Shown: positions 6,930 to 15,972, counted from the first letter of the stretch. The stretch is 64,000 bases of DNA from Marinibacterium anthonyi (GCA_003217735.2 CP031585.1:1971501-2035500), one strand, 5' to 3'. Translations and numbers: made by a program. The notes: generated by a model not told the origin, from the letters alone.

Positions 6930-9113
6930 TCAGGGTTTCTGGGTGACCAGCAGACGGGTGTCCATCGACTGGATCAGCTGATCGTTGGTCTGGGCGTGCT
7001 GCTGCAATGCCTTGGCAAAGCCTTCGGCGGATTCCGCCATCGGGCGCAAGCCGTCGAACAGCGGTTCGGTGGAATGGATCGCGACGACCTCGCTTTTGCC
7101 AAGGGCGCTGTCGTCGACGCGGAACACCAGCCGCTGGTCGGTGCGGTCGGGATCGTCGGGAAAGGCCACGCGGATCGGCACGGCGCCGGTGCGCCCGGCG
7201 CGCAGGCTTTCGATGGCATTGTCTTCGAACATCAGGTTCGGCAGCAGGTGATAGACATTGCCCGACACGTCCATGATCGACACCGACAGGTAGCCGTCGG
7301 TCATGTCGGCGGGGATGACGACGTCGATCACCGGGTTCTCGCCGACGATGAAATTGCCCGATGGATTGGCTTCGCCCGTGTCGCCGATCGTGTAGTCGAT
7401 GGTGACCCCGCCGGCCGGCGCCTGCGGCATGTAATCGGCCAGCAGGCACAGCGTGGGGTTCAAAACGTCTAGGTCCAGAACCACCTGCCGGTCTCCGGCC
7501 AGCGCGCGCAGGCGGTCGAACAATTCGACCCGCGTGGCGGTTTCGGCGACATGGCCATGCACCGTCAGCGTGTCGTCGGGGCCAAAGCCCGCCGGCCCCG
7601 CACCGTCCAGCGTCAGGGGCCCGCAATTGGCCAGGTCCGTCAGGACGGGCGTGACGGTGGCGGGGTTCAGGAAGACGTCGCGCAGCGCGATGTCGACCGT
7701 GCCGGTCAGGTTGCCGGGCGGGCCGTCGGCAAAGGCGGCTTCGACCCGGGTCTCGATCGCCGGGTCGGTGGTTTCGCCGGTGACGTCGATCCGGGGACCC
7801 TGCGCGGCGATGGTCCAGGTGTCGAGCGGCTTGACAAGGTCCATGGTGCTGAGGATGTCGGCGCCCCAGTCCGGCGTCAGGTCCCCCGACGACAGCGTCA
7901 GGTCCGACGTGCCCCCCTGGGCCGAGAAATCGGCGGCCAGCCGGTCGCGCAGGCCCTCGCTGGGCACGTGACCCACGGCGGTGGGCGTGCCGTCGGCGGG
8001 ATGCGTCAGCGTCAGCGTGAAGGGATCGGCCAGCGGGTATTTCGGCCCGATCACCCCGTCCAGCGCGCCCGACACATAGGCCCCGGCCGCCCCGATCGAC
8101 AGCACCGCCACCACGCCGGCGGCGATAAGACCGGTGCGCCGGGGGCGCGTGGCGGGGGGAGAGGCGGCCGCGGGTCCCGGGATGCCCAGCATCTCGGGTT
8201 CGGCCAGCGCGGCCCCGGCATCGGACGACGGCGCCTGCGCGGCGGGCGCGCCCAGGGGGATGATCGTGGCCGGATCCAGCAAATCGTCCCCGGGCGCGTC
8301 GAGGAAGGCCAGCAGCGCGGTGGCCGAAGGAAAGCGGTCGTCGGGTTCGGGCGCGGTCATCCGGTCGATGAGCGTTTTCAGCGGCTCGGGCACGCCTTCG
8401 GTGTCCAGGGGCCGCGTCTTGGACTGGATGACCTCCATCGGGTTGTTGCCCAGGCGGGGCGGTTCGCCGCGGAAGTTCGCCAGCAGCAGCGCGCCAAGGG
8501 AATACAGATCGGTGCGCGCATCGGTGCGCCCGTGCAGCTGTTCGGGGGCGGCATAGGCGTATTTGCCGGCGAATTCGTTGCCCACGATGGTTTCTGCGCC
8601 CGGGTTGGTGTCCTTGGCGATGCCAAAGTCGATGATCACCGCCTGCGCCGGATCGTCGCCCCGCAGGATGATGTTGTCGGGGCTGAGGTCGCGGTGCACG
8701 ATGTGGCGCGCATGGGCGGCCTGCAGCCCTTGGGCCACGCGCCGGCAGATCACCAGCAGGTCGTCCGCCGACATCGGCCCGTCGCGCATCTTGCGGTCCA
8801 GTCCCGGCCCGTCGACGTAATCCATCAGCAGATAGACCCGCCCGTCGCTCATCCGGTGGTTTTCGGAATAGCGCACCACGGCGTCGTGGCGGACCTCGCG
8901 GATCTCCTCCTCGCGCTTGAGCAGCACGAGATAGTCGTCGTTGGTGGAAAATTCGGCCTTCAGCACCTTGATCGCCATCGCCCGTTCCGAGATGACGTTG
9001 CGGGCCTTGTAGACGTCAGATGTGCCGCCCCGACCCAGCAACGCTTCGATCCGGTAGGTATTGTTGATCACGTCACCGGGTTGGAACGCGTCGGCGGGGC
9101 GGGAGCTGTTCAT
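6930..9113 (-). CDS. ppkA: T6SS-associated Ser/Thr protein kinase PpkA with periplasmic C-terminal region
   Basis: 727 residues. The kinase domain (about 20-272) shows the glycine-rich loop GRGGTSDVY (28-36), catalytic Lys49, HRDLSPDN with Asp142, and DFG at 162-164. An Ala/Pro linker and one membrane segment (about 327-350) follow, then a periplasmic region of about 370 residues. The last 140 residues (GNVYHLLPN ... LFDGLRP ... LLVT) resemble the end of the TonB-like protein at 12722-14509, a DUF4384-like domain. Its topology suggests an envelope signal is sensed outside and a cytoplasmic target is phosphorylated; known PpkA targets are Fha and TssL. The matching phosphatase gene is at 43664, the other end of the T6SS region. 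Confidence 0.9.
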   Translation of the reverse strand: MNSSRPADAFQPGDVINNTYRIEALLGRGGTSDVYKARNVISERAMAIKVLKAEFSTNDDYLVLLKREEEIREVRHDAVVRYSENHRMSDGRVYLLMDYVDGPGLDRKMRDGPMSADDLLVICRRVAQGLQAAHARHIVHRDLSPDNIILRGDDPAQAVIIDFGIAKDTNPGAETIVGNEFAGKYAYAAPEQLHGRTDARTDLYSLGALLLANFRGEPPRLGNNPMEVIQSKTRPLDTEGVPEPLKTLIDRMTAPEPDDRFPSATALLAFLDAPGDDLLDPATIIPLGAPAAQAPSSDAGAALAEPEMLGIPGPAAASPPATRPRRTGLIAAGVVAVLSIGAAGAYVSGALDGVIGPKYPLADPFTLTLTHPADGTPTAVGHVPSEGLRDRLAADFSAQGGTSDLTLSSGDLTPDWGADILSTMDLVKPLDTWTIAAQGPRIDVTGETTDPAIETRVEAAFADGPPGNLTGTVDIALRDVFLNPATVTPVLTDLANCGPLTLDGAGPAGFGPDDTLTVHGHVAETATRVELFDRLRALAGDRQVVLDLDVLNPTLCLLADYMPQAPAGGVTIDYTIGDTGEANPSGNFIVGENPVIDVVIPADMTDGYLSVSIMDVSGNVYHLLPNLMFEDNAIESLRAGRTGAVPIRVAFPDDPDRTDQRLVFRVDDSALGKSEVVAIHSTEPLFDGLRPMAESAEGFAKALQQHAQTNDQLIQSMDTRLLVTQKP

Positions 9114-9147
9114 GTGGTCTTGGTTCCGCCTGATGCGGCGCGCGGGA

Positions 9148-9741
9148 TCAGCCGAGCGCCTGGAATTCGACCCGGCGGTTCACGTCGGCCTTGGGGTGCT
9201 GTGCGTCGAAGGGCGCGGTTTCGCCCAGGCCGATGGCCTTCAGGCGGGTGTCCTGGATGCCGCAGTCGCTGACCAGGTGGCGCTTGACCTCTTCGGCGCG
9301 CAGAAGCGACAGGCGTTCGTTGTAATCCGCCTTGCCCGAGCTGTCGGTGTGACCGATGATCTGGAACACCGCGACATCGTCAGTGGCCTTCATCGCCATG
9401 CAAAGCTGTTCCAGCTTCGGTTTCTGGTCGGGGCGCAGCGCTGCGCTGTCGAAATCGAACGAGATCTGGATGTTCACCTGATCCTCGCGCGCGACCTCGT
9501 TGTATTCCCCGGCCGCGGCGGCGGTGACGGCGGCTTCCTCGAGCCCGGTGTCGGTGGCCCCGTCGGTGGCCCCGCCAGTGGCCGGCACGATGACCAGGCC
9601 GCGGGTCTTCTGTTTCTTGAACGCCTCGGAAATCTGTTCCGCCGTCATGCTGTCGCCGGACGATTGCGCGGCGGCGGGACCCGACAGCGCGACCAGGCCG
9701 GCAATCAGCGGAATTGTCACGAAAGTTGCAATGCGGCTCAT
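9148..9741 (-). CDS. OmpA-family outer-membrane/peptidoglycan-binding protein
   Basis: 197 residues with a signal peptide (cleavage near GPAAA-QSS). The C-terminal 100 residues form an OmpA domain: FDFDSAALRPDQKPKLEQL, IIGHTDSSGKADYN, LSLLRAEEVKRHL and NRRVEFQALG, including the Asp and Arg that bind diaminopimelate. The N-terminal 80 residues are an Ala/Gly/Thr linker, so the protein is probably a free periplasmic or membrane-attached peptidoglycan binder. It lies 34 bp upstream of ppkA on the same strand and is divergent from the M15 peptidase gene. Confidence 0.9.
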   Translation of the reverse strand: MSRIATFVTIPLIAGLVALSGPAAAQSSGDSMTAEQISEAFKKQKTRGLVIVPATGGATDGATDTGLEEAAVTAAAAGEYNEVAREDQVNIQISFDFDSAALRPDQKPKLEQLCMAMKATDDVAVFQIIGHTDSSGKADYNERLSLLRAEEVKRHLVSDCGIQDTRLKAIGLGETAPFDAQHPKADVNRRVEFQALG

Positions 9742-9976
9742 GAACGAACCCTCCTATGAACAAATGAAAAGAAATACGGAAGGATTGCGCCGAACGTAGC
9801 GTAATGGCGACGGTCCGACAACGATTTTGCCATTGGCATCGAAACCGGGGTGCGGACCGAATTCTTGGGCGCAATCAAGGGGAAGACCCGGCGGGAAATA
9901 TCCACCGGGGGATGAATGCCTCCTGCGCACCGATGTTCGAAATGGTGAGTGGTGCGGTGGCGGCAAACCTGCTTTA

Positions 9977-10013
9977 CTTCGTCCCGTTCCCGCACTTTGC
10001 GGCGGGGACGAAG
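9977..10013 (+). other. leader hairpin before the M15 peptidase gene
   Basis: CTTCGTCCC (9977-9985) and GGGACGAAG (10005-10013) form a 9-bp stem with a 19-nt loop, 21 bp upstream of the chosen M15 start. It may fold in the mRNA leader. No T-run follows, so it is not a simple terminator. Confidence 0.4.
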
Positions 10014-10034
10014 GGAAAACGGACGGATGCGGCG

Positions 10035-10892
10035 ATGCGACTGATACCGGCGATCATCATTGCGGTGGCGCTGATCCTGGCACCGGTGATCTGGGTGGGC
10101 ATGACCTACCTGCTGACCGGCGGTGGCCAGGCGGTCGAGGGCGGCTTTGGGTCGTCCGCCGTCGATTCCGCCGCAAGGATCGAACTTGAGAGGATGCGCC
10201 AGCAGCTGGAAGACGTGCAGGCCCGGCTGGAACGGCTGGAAAGCGAGCTGGCCGCGGCTGTGGCGGGGGCACAGCGCGCGCCGGTCCCTTTCGATGACGG
10301 GGACGATGGATTTCGTCCCGACACCGGTGCCGACAACGACATCATCGATGCCTATGCCCAGGTCGTCCTGATCGCCAACCGGCGCAACGTGAACCGCGGC
10401 CTCGAGGTGGCGGGGCCCGATTACCTTGAGGCCAGGCTGGGCCGCCCCCGCGAGGTCCTGTCCGACACCTGCGAATCGATCACCAACGTCAGCCTCGCCG
10501 CGCGGCTGGTGACCGAAGAGGTCGGACCGATCCGGGTGCGGATGCTGCAGCCGGCGGTGGATTCGCTGAAACGGGTCTTTGCCAACGTGGACCGCGCCGA
10601 CCCCGACCTGTATGCGCGGATCAACACGGCCGGGTCGCTGTGCGTGCGGCGCATCCGGGGCACGCAGAACCGGCTGTCGACCCATTCCTACGGGCTGGCG
10701 GTGGACCTGAACATCGACGGGCACCTGGACACGCTGGGCGACGGGCGCACCCAGCTGGGCCTGACCATCCTGGCGGATTTCTTCCACGAGGAAGGCTGGG
10801 TCTGGGGGGCCGGGTTCGGGCGCGAAGACAGCATGCACTTCGAGATCAGCCGCAAGCAGCTGGACGAATGGCTGTCCGAGGGGCTGCTGTGA
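10035..10892 (+). CDS. membrane-anchored M15 (VanY-like) peptidase
   Basis: 285 residues. The start at 10035 is chosen because it opens a signal anchor (MRLIPAIIIAVALILAPVIW); an SD is not obvious. A short coiled coil (residues 47-75) precedes the peptidase domain. The zinc site of D-Ala-D-Ala carboxypeptidase-like M15 enzymes is visible: STHSYGLAVDLN gives His217 and Asp224, and SMHFEIS gives His268. It would trim peptidoglycan peptides in the periplasm, perhaps to let the secretion apparatus cross the wall. It is the only plus-strand gene in a minus-strand module and converges on the caspase-like gene with a 25-bp gap. Confidence 0.85.
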   Translation: MRLIPAIIIAVALILAPVIWVGMTYLLTGGGQAVEGGFGSSAVDSAARIELERMRQQLEDVQARLERLESELAAAVAGAQRAPVPFDDGDDGFRPDTGADNDIIDAYAQVVLIANRRNVNRGLEVAGPDYLEARLGRPREVLSDTCESITNVSLAARLVTEEVGPIRVRMLQPAVDSLKRVFANVDRADPDLYARINTAGSLCVRRIRGTQNRLSTHSYGLAVDLNIDGHLDTLGDGRTQLGLTILADFFHEEGWVWGAGFGREDSMHFEISRKQLDEWLSEGLL

Positions 10893-10917
10893 CCGGCGTT
10901 CGCCCGCCGGGCCGGGA

Positions 10918-12447
10918 TCAATCGTCAAGACCATAGGCAAGGCGGATGCCACGCTTGGTGCCGGGGCCGATGTCGCCGTCGATGGCGCCCTGGTAGAAGC
11001 CGAATTCGGTCAGCTGCGCCTGCAGCGCGCGACGGGTTTCGGCGGTGAACATGTTGGGCCGTTCCTGCAGGATCTTCAGAACGTCCGGGCTGCCCGAGCG
11101 CAGCGCGGCGTACAGGTAGCGGGCCGATTCTGCGGGGCCGGCGCCGTCGACCAGGCCGTCATCGATCAGCGCGGCATAGTTGAACTGCGCCTGCGGATGG
11201 CGCAGGTCGGCGGCGCGCTTGAAATAGTCCAGCGCCTTGGGCGGGTTGGCCGGCAGGCCCAGGCCGCCCTGGTAATACAGGAACCCCAGGTCGTTGATCG
11301 CATCGGCATAGCCGGCATCCGCGGCCGCCTGGTACAGTTGCAGCGCGCGGTCGAAATCGACCACCACGGCCAGGCCGCGTTCGTACAGCTTGGCCAGTTC
11401 GAACTGTGCCTCGGGGGATCCGGCAGCGGCGGCGCGTTCCAGGAAATCGACCGCCTGGTCGGGGTCGAAGCGTTCCTCGTTCGGGTTCAGCCGCATGTAG
11501 GCCAGCCCCAGCATGGACCGCGTGTCGCCCTGTTCGGCCAATGCCAGAAGCTGCTGTTCCTGGTCGGGCCGGATCTGGGCCCAGGTGTCGATGGCGGGCG
11601 CCTGGGTGCCCTGGACCTGGCCTTCGCCGGGGCCAGCCAGGTAGAAGGGCACGCCGGTCAGGGAACCGTAGGTATGGGGTTCCTGCAGGTTGCTGGTGAT
11701 CTGCAGCACCTCGTCGCGGACCTGGCGGAACATCAGCGAGATTTCCAGCCCCGGCTGAACCATCTTGTCCATCAGCGCGGTGGCATAGGGGCTGTGCAGG
11801 CCCTTGCCGTCCAGCGCGACCTGGCCGTCCTTGGCGGCGAAGGCCACCAGCGTGCCGCGATCGGGATCGGCCGGGGCCAGCCCGCCGGTGGTGCCGGTGC
11901 CGCGCGCGGCGTCCGTGGACGACGCGGCCGTGGCGGCGGCGTTGACCAGGTCGATGGCATCGCCCAGCGGGTTGTCGCGGCAGCTGTCCAGGATCACGAT
12001 GCGCAGGCTGCGGGCGTGATCGACCGCCGCCAGCATCTGCTTCAGCGACACCGACTGGCGCTGCACGTCGCGGTTCGACCGCACGTCCGCATCCACCGGG
12101 ATCATGAAATTCTCGCCCGCGACCTCGACCCCGTGGCCGGCGAAGTAGATCAGCGCCAGGTCGGCGGTTTCCGAGCGGAAGGCAAAGTCGTCCAGCTGCT
12201 GGCGCAATTCGTTGCCGGTGGCATCGATGGACAGCGTCACGTCGAAGCCGATGGATGTCAGCGTATCGGCGACGCCGCGGGCGTCATTGGCGGTGTTTTC
12301 CAGGTGGCCGATGGTCTGGTATTCGGCCATGCCGATCACCAGGGCCTGCCGGTCGGTATCGGCACGCGCGGGATCGGCCAGTGTGATCAGAACCGCGCAG
12401 GACAGGAATCCGACCATGCGCGCAAACGGGCGCAGAACAGGTTGCAT
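10918..12447 (-). CDS. exported caspase-like (C14) protein with SEL1 repeats and peptidoglycan-binding end
   Basis: 509 residues. AAGGTG six bases upstream supports the ATG at 12447, which opens a signal peptide ending near DPARA-DTD. The caspase/metacaspase domain (about 33-270) has both catalytic residues: His105 in YFAGHGVE and Cys156 in ILDSCRDNP. Four to five SEL1-type helical repeats (about 320-460; AVDFLERAAAAGSPEAQFEL, ALDYFKRAADLRHPQAQFNY) follow, and the last 35 residues look like a peptidoglycan-binding domain (FYQGAIDGDIGPGTKRGI). It is probably a periplasmic protease or pseudo-protease that sits on the wall. The substrate is unknown. Confidence 0.88.
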   Translation of the reverse strand: MQPVLRPFARMVGFLSCAVLITLADPARADTDRQALVIGMAEYQTIGHLENTANDARGVADTLTSIGFDVTLSIDATGNELRQQLDDFAFRSETADLALIYFAGHGVEVAGENFMIPVDADVRSNRDVQRQSVSLKQMLAAVDHARSLRIVILDSCRDNPLGDAIDLVNAAATAASSTDAARGTGTTGGLAPADPDRGTLVAFAAKDGQVALDGKGLHSPYATALMDKMVQPGLEISLMFRQVRDEVLQITSNLQEPHTYGSLTGVPFYLAGPGEGQVQGTQAPAIDTWAQIRPDQEQQLLALAEQGDTRSMLGLAYMRLNPNEERFDPDQAVDFLERAAAAGSPEAQFELAKLYERGLAVVVDFDRALQLYQAAADAGYADAINDLGFLYYQGGLGLPANPPKALDYFKRAADLRHPQAQFNYAALIDDGLVDGAGPAESARYLYAALRSGSPDVLKILQERPNMFTAETRRALQAQLTEFGFYQGAIDGDIGPGTKRGIRLAYGLDD

Positions 12448-12560
12448 AGAGCACCTTCTTGTAAAATCAACTTGCTTCAATAGGCTCTATATCAGACCGA
12501 TCTGCAAAAAATGCCATAGGTATCGATCAAAAAATTGCGCGCCGGCCAAAATTGAGACGG

Positions 12561-12721
12561 TCAATCCGGCAATCGGAACTCGATCCGCCGGTTCTGTGCG
12601 CGGCTTTGCGCGCTGGTCTTCGGCCGATCGGTCGCCGGTCGCCATGGGCGACCGAGGGCCTGCGCAATCACGCGCCGGGCGCGCGGGCGATGCCCGACGG
12701 GACGGCGGCGGCCATGACGGG
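12561..12721 (-). pseudogene. remnant of an OmpA C-terminal domain
   Basis: Just past the stop of the TonB-like gene, another minus-strand frame reads ARRVIAQALG ... DRPKTSAQSRAQNRRIEFRL before a stop at 12561. The ending TSAQSRAQNRRIEFRL is the typical last strand of OmpA domains. There is no start codon with an SD and the front of the domain is missing or scrambled, so it appears to be a decayed gene end or a frameshifted former C-terminus of the neighbouring protein. The remaining spacer to 12447 holds no other recognised element. Confidence 0.55.
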
Positions 12722-14509
12722 TCAGTCGGCTGAAGTCGTGACGAAGAAATAGACCCATTCGCCCTTGAAATCGCTGTTTTCCGCGCGGGCGTCGGCGACG
12801 CGGCCGCGCAGCCAGTCAAGGTATGGTTCGGCCGGTTCCCGGATCGGGCGCAAGGCGTCGTAAAGCGGTGCCGAGGCGGCGAAGGCCACGGCGATTTCCT
12901 GGCCAAAGGGCGGACCCACGAACAGCTTGAGCCCCGGATCGGATTGCGATGCGGCGCCGACGCGGAAGGTGCTTTCGGCGGCGACCTTGATCAGGGGCGC
13001 GCTGTCGTTGGGCGACAGGTGCAGCACGTTGCCTTCGGCGTCGAAGTAATCGACGTAGACGAAGGCGTCGTAATCGGGGGCGGTGAGGTCGAAGTAGAGC
13101 AGGTCTCTGTCCGTGAAAGGCAGGGCGCGCGCCTGCAGCGTTTCCCCGATCAGCAGCGGATTGGTGGTCTGGTCGGTCGATTGCGGCAGGTCGATGCGGC
13201 TGATGCCGGCCAGCGCGCCGCATTGCGGGCGGGGCAGGATCGCCATGTTGTCCGACACGCCGATATCTTCGCCCATTTCCTGTTGCAGCGCGCCGAGGAT
13301 CTGCGCGCGCAACCCGTCCTCGGGGATCTGGCCGTCGACGCGCAGGGACGCGGTGTCGGGGTCGAAGGCGATCTGCAGGCGGGAACAGGGGACGGCGGCC
13401 AGGATCCCCTGCAGGCCGTCGCGCAGGGTGGCTTCGGTGGCGGCAGGTCCGGGGGCGACAAAGCTTTGGAACGCGGCAAGCGAGACCGGGTCGATATCGC
13501 CGTCGCCGCCGGTGAAGGCGAGCGACGCGGTCATGCGCTGGGGCTGCGGTTCCGCCGAAGGAAGCGGGCGGGACGGCGCGGTGCCCGGCGGGACGGTGTA
13601 GGGGATGGGCGCTTTGGGCGCGGCGGGGCGGGCGCTGGCGGCGACGGCGGGCGCGCTGTCAAGCCGGGCGGTGCCGGTGGTGGCGCGGGTGGCCTGGCCC
13701 CGGGACGGCGCGGCGCGGTTGACCGATGGCGCGGCGGATTGCGCCTGCGCCTGTGCCGGCTGGGCAGAGCTGGCCGGATCGGGCGTCAGCGCGGCGGCGA
13801 TGGCGGTGACCGAGGCGGGGCGGGCGGTGTCGACCGGCAGGGCGTCGGGCAGCGCGGCATTGGCGGTGAAGGCGGCGGCCCGCGCGGGGTCCAGCCCCTG
13901 GGGCGCGGGGCGCGTGGGGGGCAGGCCGGTGGCGGGTGCTTCGGCGGTGGAGGCGACGGCAAAGGCGGGGCGGGCCGCGTCGATGAGGCTGGGCGCGGGG
14001 ATGTGGCTGCGCGCGGGCAAGGCGGGCGGGGGCAGGTCGCTGAGGGCCGATAGGGTCGGCGCCGTGTCGGGCAGGCGGGCGTTCTGTGGCGCGGCGGCGG
14101 CGACGCCCGAGAAGCTGGGCGCGGTGGCCAGGATGGGCGCGCCGGCGGTGTCGGTGGCGGGCAGCGCCTGCGACGGCGGATCGGCCGGGTCGGCGGGGGC
14201 CAGATCGGGTGGTTCCGCCGTGGCGGGCTGGGCCGTTGCGGGGACGGCGGTGCCGGGGGTGACCGGGATGGCGCCGGACCCGATCTGGGTGCCTTGCGCG
14301 GCGTCTTGGGTGGCGCGGTCGGGATCGGGCGTGGCCTGCGGCGCTTCGGTGCGGTCAAGGCGGTAGGCGGCGACGTCGATCTGTGTCTGCGGGCGGGGCT
14401 GGTCGGGGACCGGTTGGGGCTGCAGAAGTGCTGCAAGGCCCGCGACCGCGCCCGCGTTGAGCAGGAGGGAGGCGAAAAGCCCCGCAGGCCAGGCAAGCAG
14501 GCGGGTCAT
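12722..14509 (-). CDS. Pro/Ala-rich TonB-like membrane protein with DUF4384-like C-terminus
   Basis: 595 residues. One N-terminal membrane segment (AGLFASLLLNAGAVAGLAALL) is followed by about 300 residues of Pro/Ala/Thr-rich low-complexity linker and a globular C-terminal region (about 330-595). That region ends in GNVLHLSPN ... LYDALRP (549-555) ... FFVTTSAD, resembling the C-terminus of the PpkA kinase. The start overlaps the upstream exbD stop by ATGA. The position after ExbB-ExbD-ExbD is where TonB is expected, and the layout (anchor, long periplasmic linker, folded end) is TonB-like, but no TonB C-terminal domain is seen. It probably passes proton-motive force to an unknown periplasmic partner. 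Confidence 0.75.
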   Translation of the reverse strand: MTRLLAWPAGLFASLLLNAGAVAGLAALLQPQPVPDQPRPQTQIDVAAYRLDRTEAPQATPDPDRATQDAAQGTQIGSGAIPVTPGTAVPATAQPATAEPPDLAPADPADPPSQALPATDTAGAPILATAPSFSGVAAAAPQNARLPDTAPTLSALSDLPPPALPARSHIPAPSLIDAARPAFAVASTAEAPATGLPPTRPAPQGLDPARAAAFTANAALPDALPVDTARPASVTAIAAALTPDPASSAQPAQAQAQSAAPSVNRAAPSRGQATRATTGTARLDSAPAVAASARPAAPKAPIPYTVPPGTAPSRPLPSAEPQPQRMTASLAFTGGDGDIDPVSLAAFQSFVAPGPAATEATLRDGLQGILAAVPCSRLQIAFDPDTASLRVDGQIPEDGLRAQILGALQQEMGEDIGVSDNMAILPRPQCGALAGISRIDLPQSTDQTTNPLLIGETLQARALPFTDRDLLYFDLTAPDYDAFVYVDYFDAEGNVLHLSPNDSAPLIKVAAESTFRVGAASQSDPGLKLFVGPPFGQEIAVAFAASAPLYDALRPIREPAEPYLDWLRGRVADARAENSDFKGEWVYFFVTTSAD

Positions 14510-14916
14510 GGGGTGGCTGTCGCGGGGGTGACGACCAGCACGGTGTCCGGCACGCCGGTTTCCTCGGCGAGAGACACCAGCGGCAGGACGAACCGCAGTT
14601 CCGCGTCGCGGTGGGCGTTGATGCGCACCAGCAGGTCGGGTTTCGCCCGAAGCGCGGCGGCGATGCGGGCGGGCAGGGCATCCCGCGTGACAGGGGCGCC
14701 ATCCCAGGCCAGCGCGCCGTCGGCGGCGATGGACAGCGTCACGCCGCCCGCCGGCATGTCCTGGCCGGTGCTGGCGACGGGGGGCAGCACGTCGAACGGC
14801 GCGGTGGCGTCCATCCGCCCGATCAGCATGAAGAAGACGAGCAGGAAGAAGACCACGTCGATCAGGGCGACGATGGTCTCGGAATGGGCCGGGCGCGCGG
14901 GGCGGGCAAGCTTCAT
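14506..14916 (-). CDS. ExbD/TolR-family protein (second copy)
   Basis: 136 residues with one membrane segment (IVALIDVVFFLLVFFMLIG) that carries the proton-path aspartate of the family (LIDVVFFLLVFF), then a periplasmic domain. It overlaps the first exbD stop by ATGA at 14913-14916. Two ExbD paralogues in tandem suggest a heterodimer inside one ExbB pentamer. The energised partner is likely the next protein, not TonB itself. Confidence 0.9.
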   Translation of the reverse strand: MKLARPARPAHSETIVALIDVVFFLLVFFMLIGRMDATAPFDVLPPVASTGQDMPAGGVTLSIAADGALAWDGAPVTRDALPARIAAALRAKPDLLVRINAHRDAELRFVLPLVSLAEETGVPDTVLVVTPATATP

Positions 14917-15350
14917 GGCCGCGCCTCCAGCCGGATGACGCGCAGGCGGGTGATGCCGGCCTGCGTGGCGATCTCCATCACCGACACCAAGGCCTGGGTG
15001 GTCGCGGCGGCGGAGGGCAGGATCAGCACCTGGGTCAGCGGCGCGTCGGCCACCTGGGCGGACAGGCGGTCCGACAGGGCCTGCGCATCCATCCGCTGGC
15101 CGCGCAGGACCGGCACGCCATCGGCGCCGAGGCGGATCATCAAGGTGCCCGCGCCGGCGCCGTCGCCTTCGGTGGCGGTGGGGGCGTCGGCCTGCGCCGC
15201 GCCGCGCCGGGCGGCGGGGATCATGTCGAGGTCAAGGTAGGTGGACGTCACCATGAAGAAGACCAGCAGGATCAGCATCACGTCGATCATCGGCACCAGC
15301 GAGATCAGCGCCTTCGGCCGGGACGGACGGGTAAGGGTCGGCCCCGCCAT
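14913..15350 (-). CDS. ExbD/TolR-family protein (first copy)
   Basis: 145 residues with the ExbD signature SLVPMIDVMLILLVFFMV, including the conserved Asp in the membrane helix, and a short periplasmic domain with an acidic Ala-rich insertion (about 52-68). It lies four bases after the exbB stop. It would form the stator/plug element of the proton channel with ExbB. Sequence divergence from the second copy suggests different roles. Confidence 0.92.
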   Translation of the reverse strand: MAGPTLTRPSRPKALISLVPMIDVMLILLVFFMVTSTYLDLDMIPAARRGAAQADAPTATEGDGAGAGTLMIRLGADGVPVLRGQRMDAQALSDRLSAQVADAPLTQVLILPSAAATTQALVSVMEIATQAGITRLRVIRLEARP

Positions 15351-15354
15351 GGGC

Positions 15355-15972
15355 TTACCCCCCGGGCTCGTCGAGGCTGAGAAGCCGGCCGACCGCGCTT
15401 TCGATGGCCAGCGCCGCGCGGTCGATGCGGGCCGCGAAGAGGCCCGAGGCGACAGCCGCCGGGATCGCCACCAGCAGGCCGGCGGCGGTGGTCAAAAGCG
15501 CCTGCCAGATGCCGCCCGCCAGAACGGAGGCATTGGCCGACCCTTCGGCCATCTCCAGTTCCTGGAACGACTGGATCATGCCCAGAACGGTGCCCAGAAG
15601 CCCCAGCAGCGGCGCGATCATGGCGATGATCTCCAGCAGCCGGATGAGGCGGTTCATGTGGGCCACCTCCTCGTTGCCGCGCCGTTGCAGGTCGGCCTCG
15701 ATCCGGGCGGGGGAACGGCCGGCGTCCAGATCCTCCATCGCGGCGACCAGCATGCGGTCGGCGGGCGCGGTGCCGGCGCGGGCGGCGGTCAGGGCCTCGG
15801 TTTTCTCGCCCCGTTCCCACTGCCGGATCGCCCGGTCGCGCCGGTCACGGCCCGAGGTGGCGGGCCAGAGGTCGATGACCTTGACCACGATCACCGTCAG
15901 CGACAGCAGCGACAACAGGGCGAGGACGATGATGATCGGGCCGCCGTTGCCCAGGGTCTGAAGCGCGGGCAC
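15355..15972 (-). CDS. exbB: MotA/TolQ/ExbB proton channel protein
   Basis: 205 residues with three membrane segments (about 12-32, 115-137, 155-177). The core shows the ExbB/TolQ pattern: RRLLEIIAMIAPLLGLLGTV-like helix, then GGIWQALLTTAAGLLVAIPA. It starts with GTG directly next to the TAG of the preceding gene (TAGGTG). It forms the proton-driven motor with the two ExbD proteins. Its operon links it to a TonB-like protein and a caspase-like protein rather than to iron uptake. Confidence 0.92.
   Translation of the reverse strand: MPALQTLGNGGPIIIVLALLSLLSLTVIVVKVIDLWPATSGRDRRDRAIRQWERGEKTEALTAARAGTAPADRMLVAAMEDLDAGRSPARIEADLQRRGNEEVAHMNRLIRLLEIIAMIAPLLGLLGTVLGMIQSFQELEMAEGSANASVLAGGIWQALLTTAAGLLVAIPAAVASGLFAARIDRAALAIESAVGRLLSLDEPGG

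Noticed and set aside
9912-10034. Upstream ATG codons (9912, 9942) as start of the M15 peptidase.
   Set aside because: They would put a hairpin and a non-hydrophobic leader ahead of a good signal anchor that begins at 10035.
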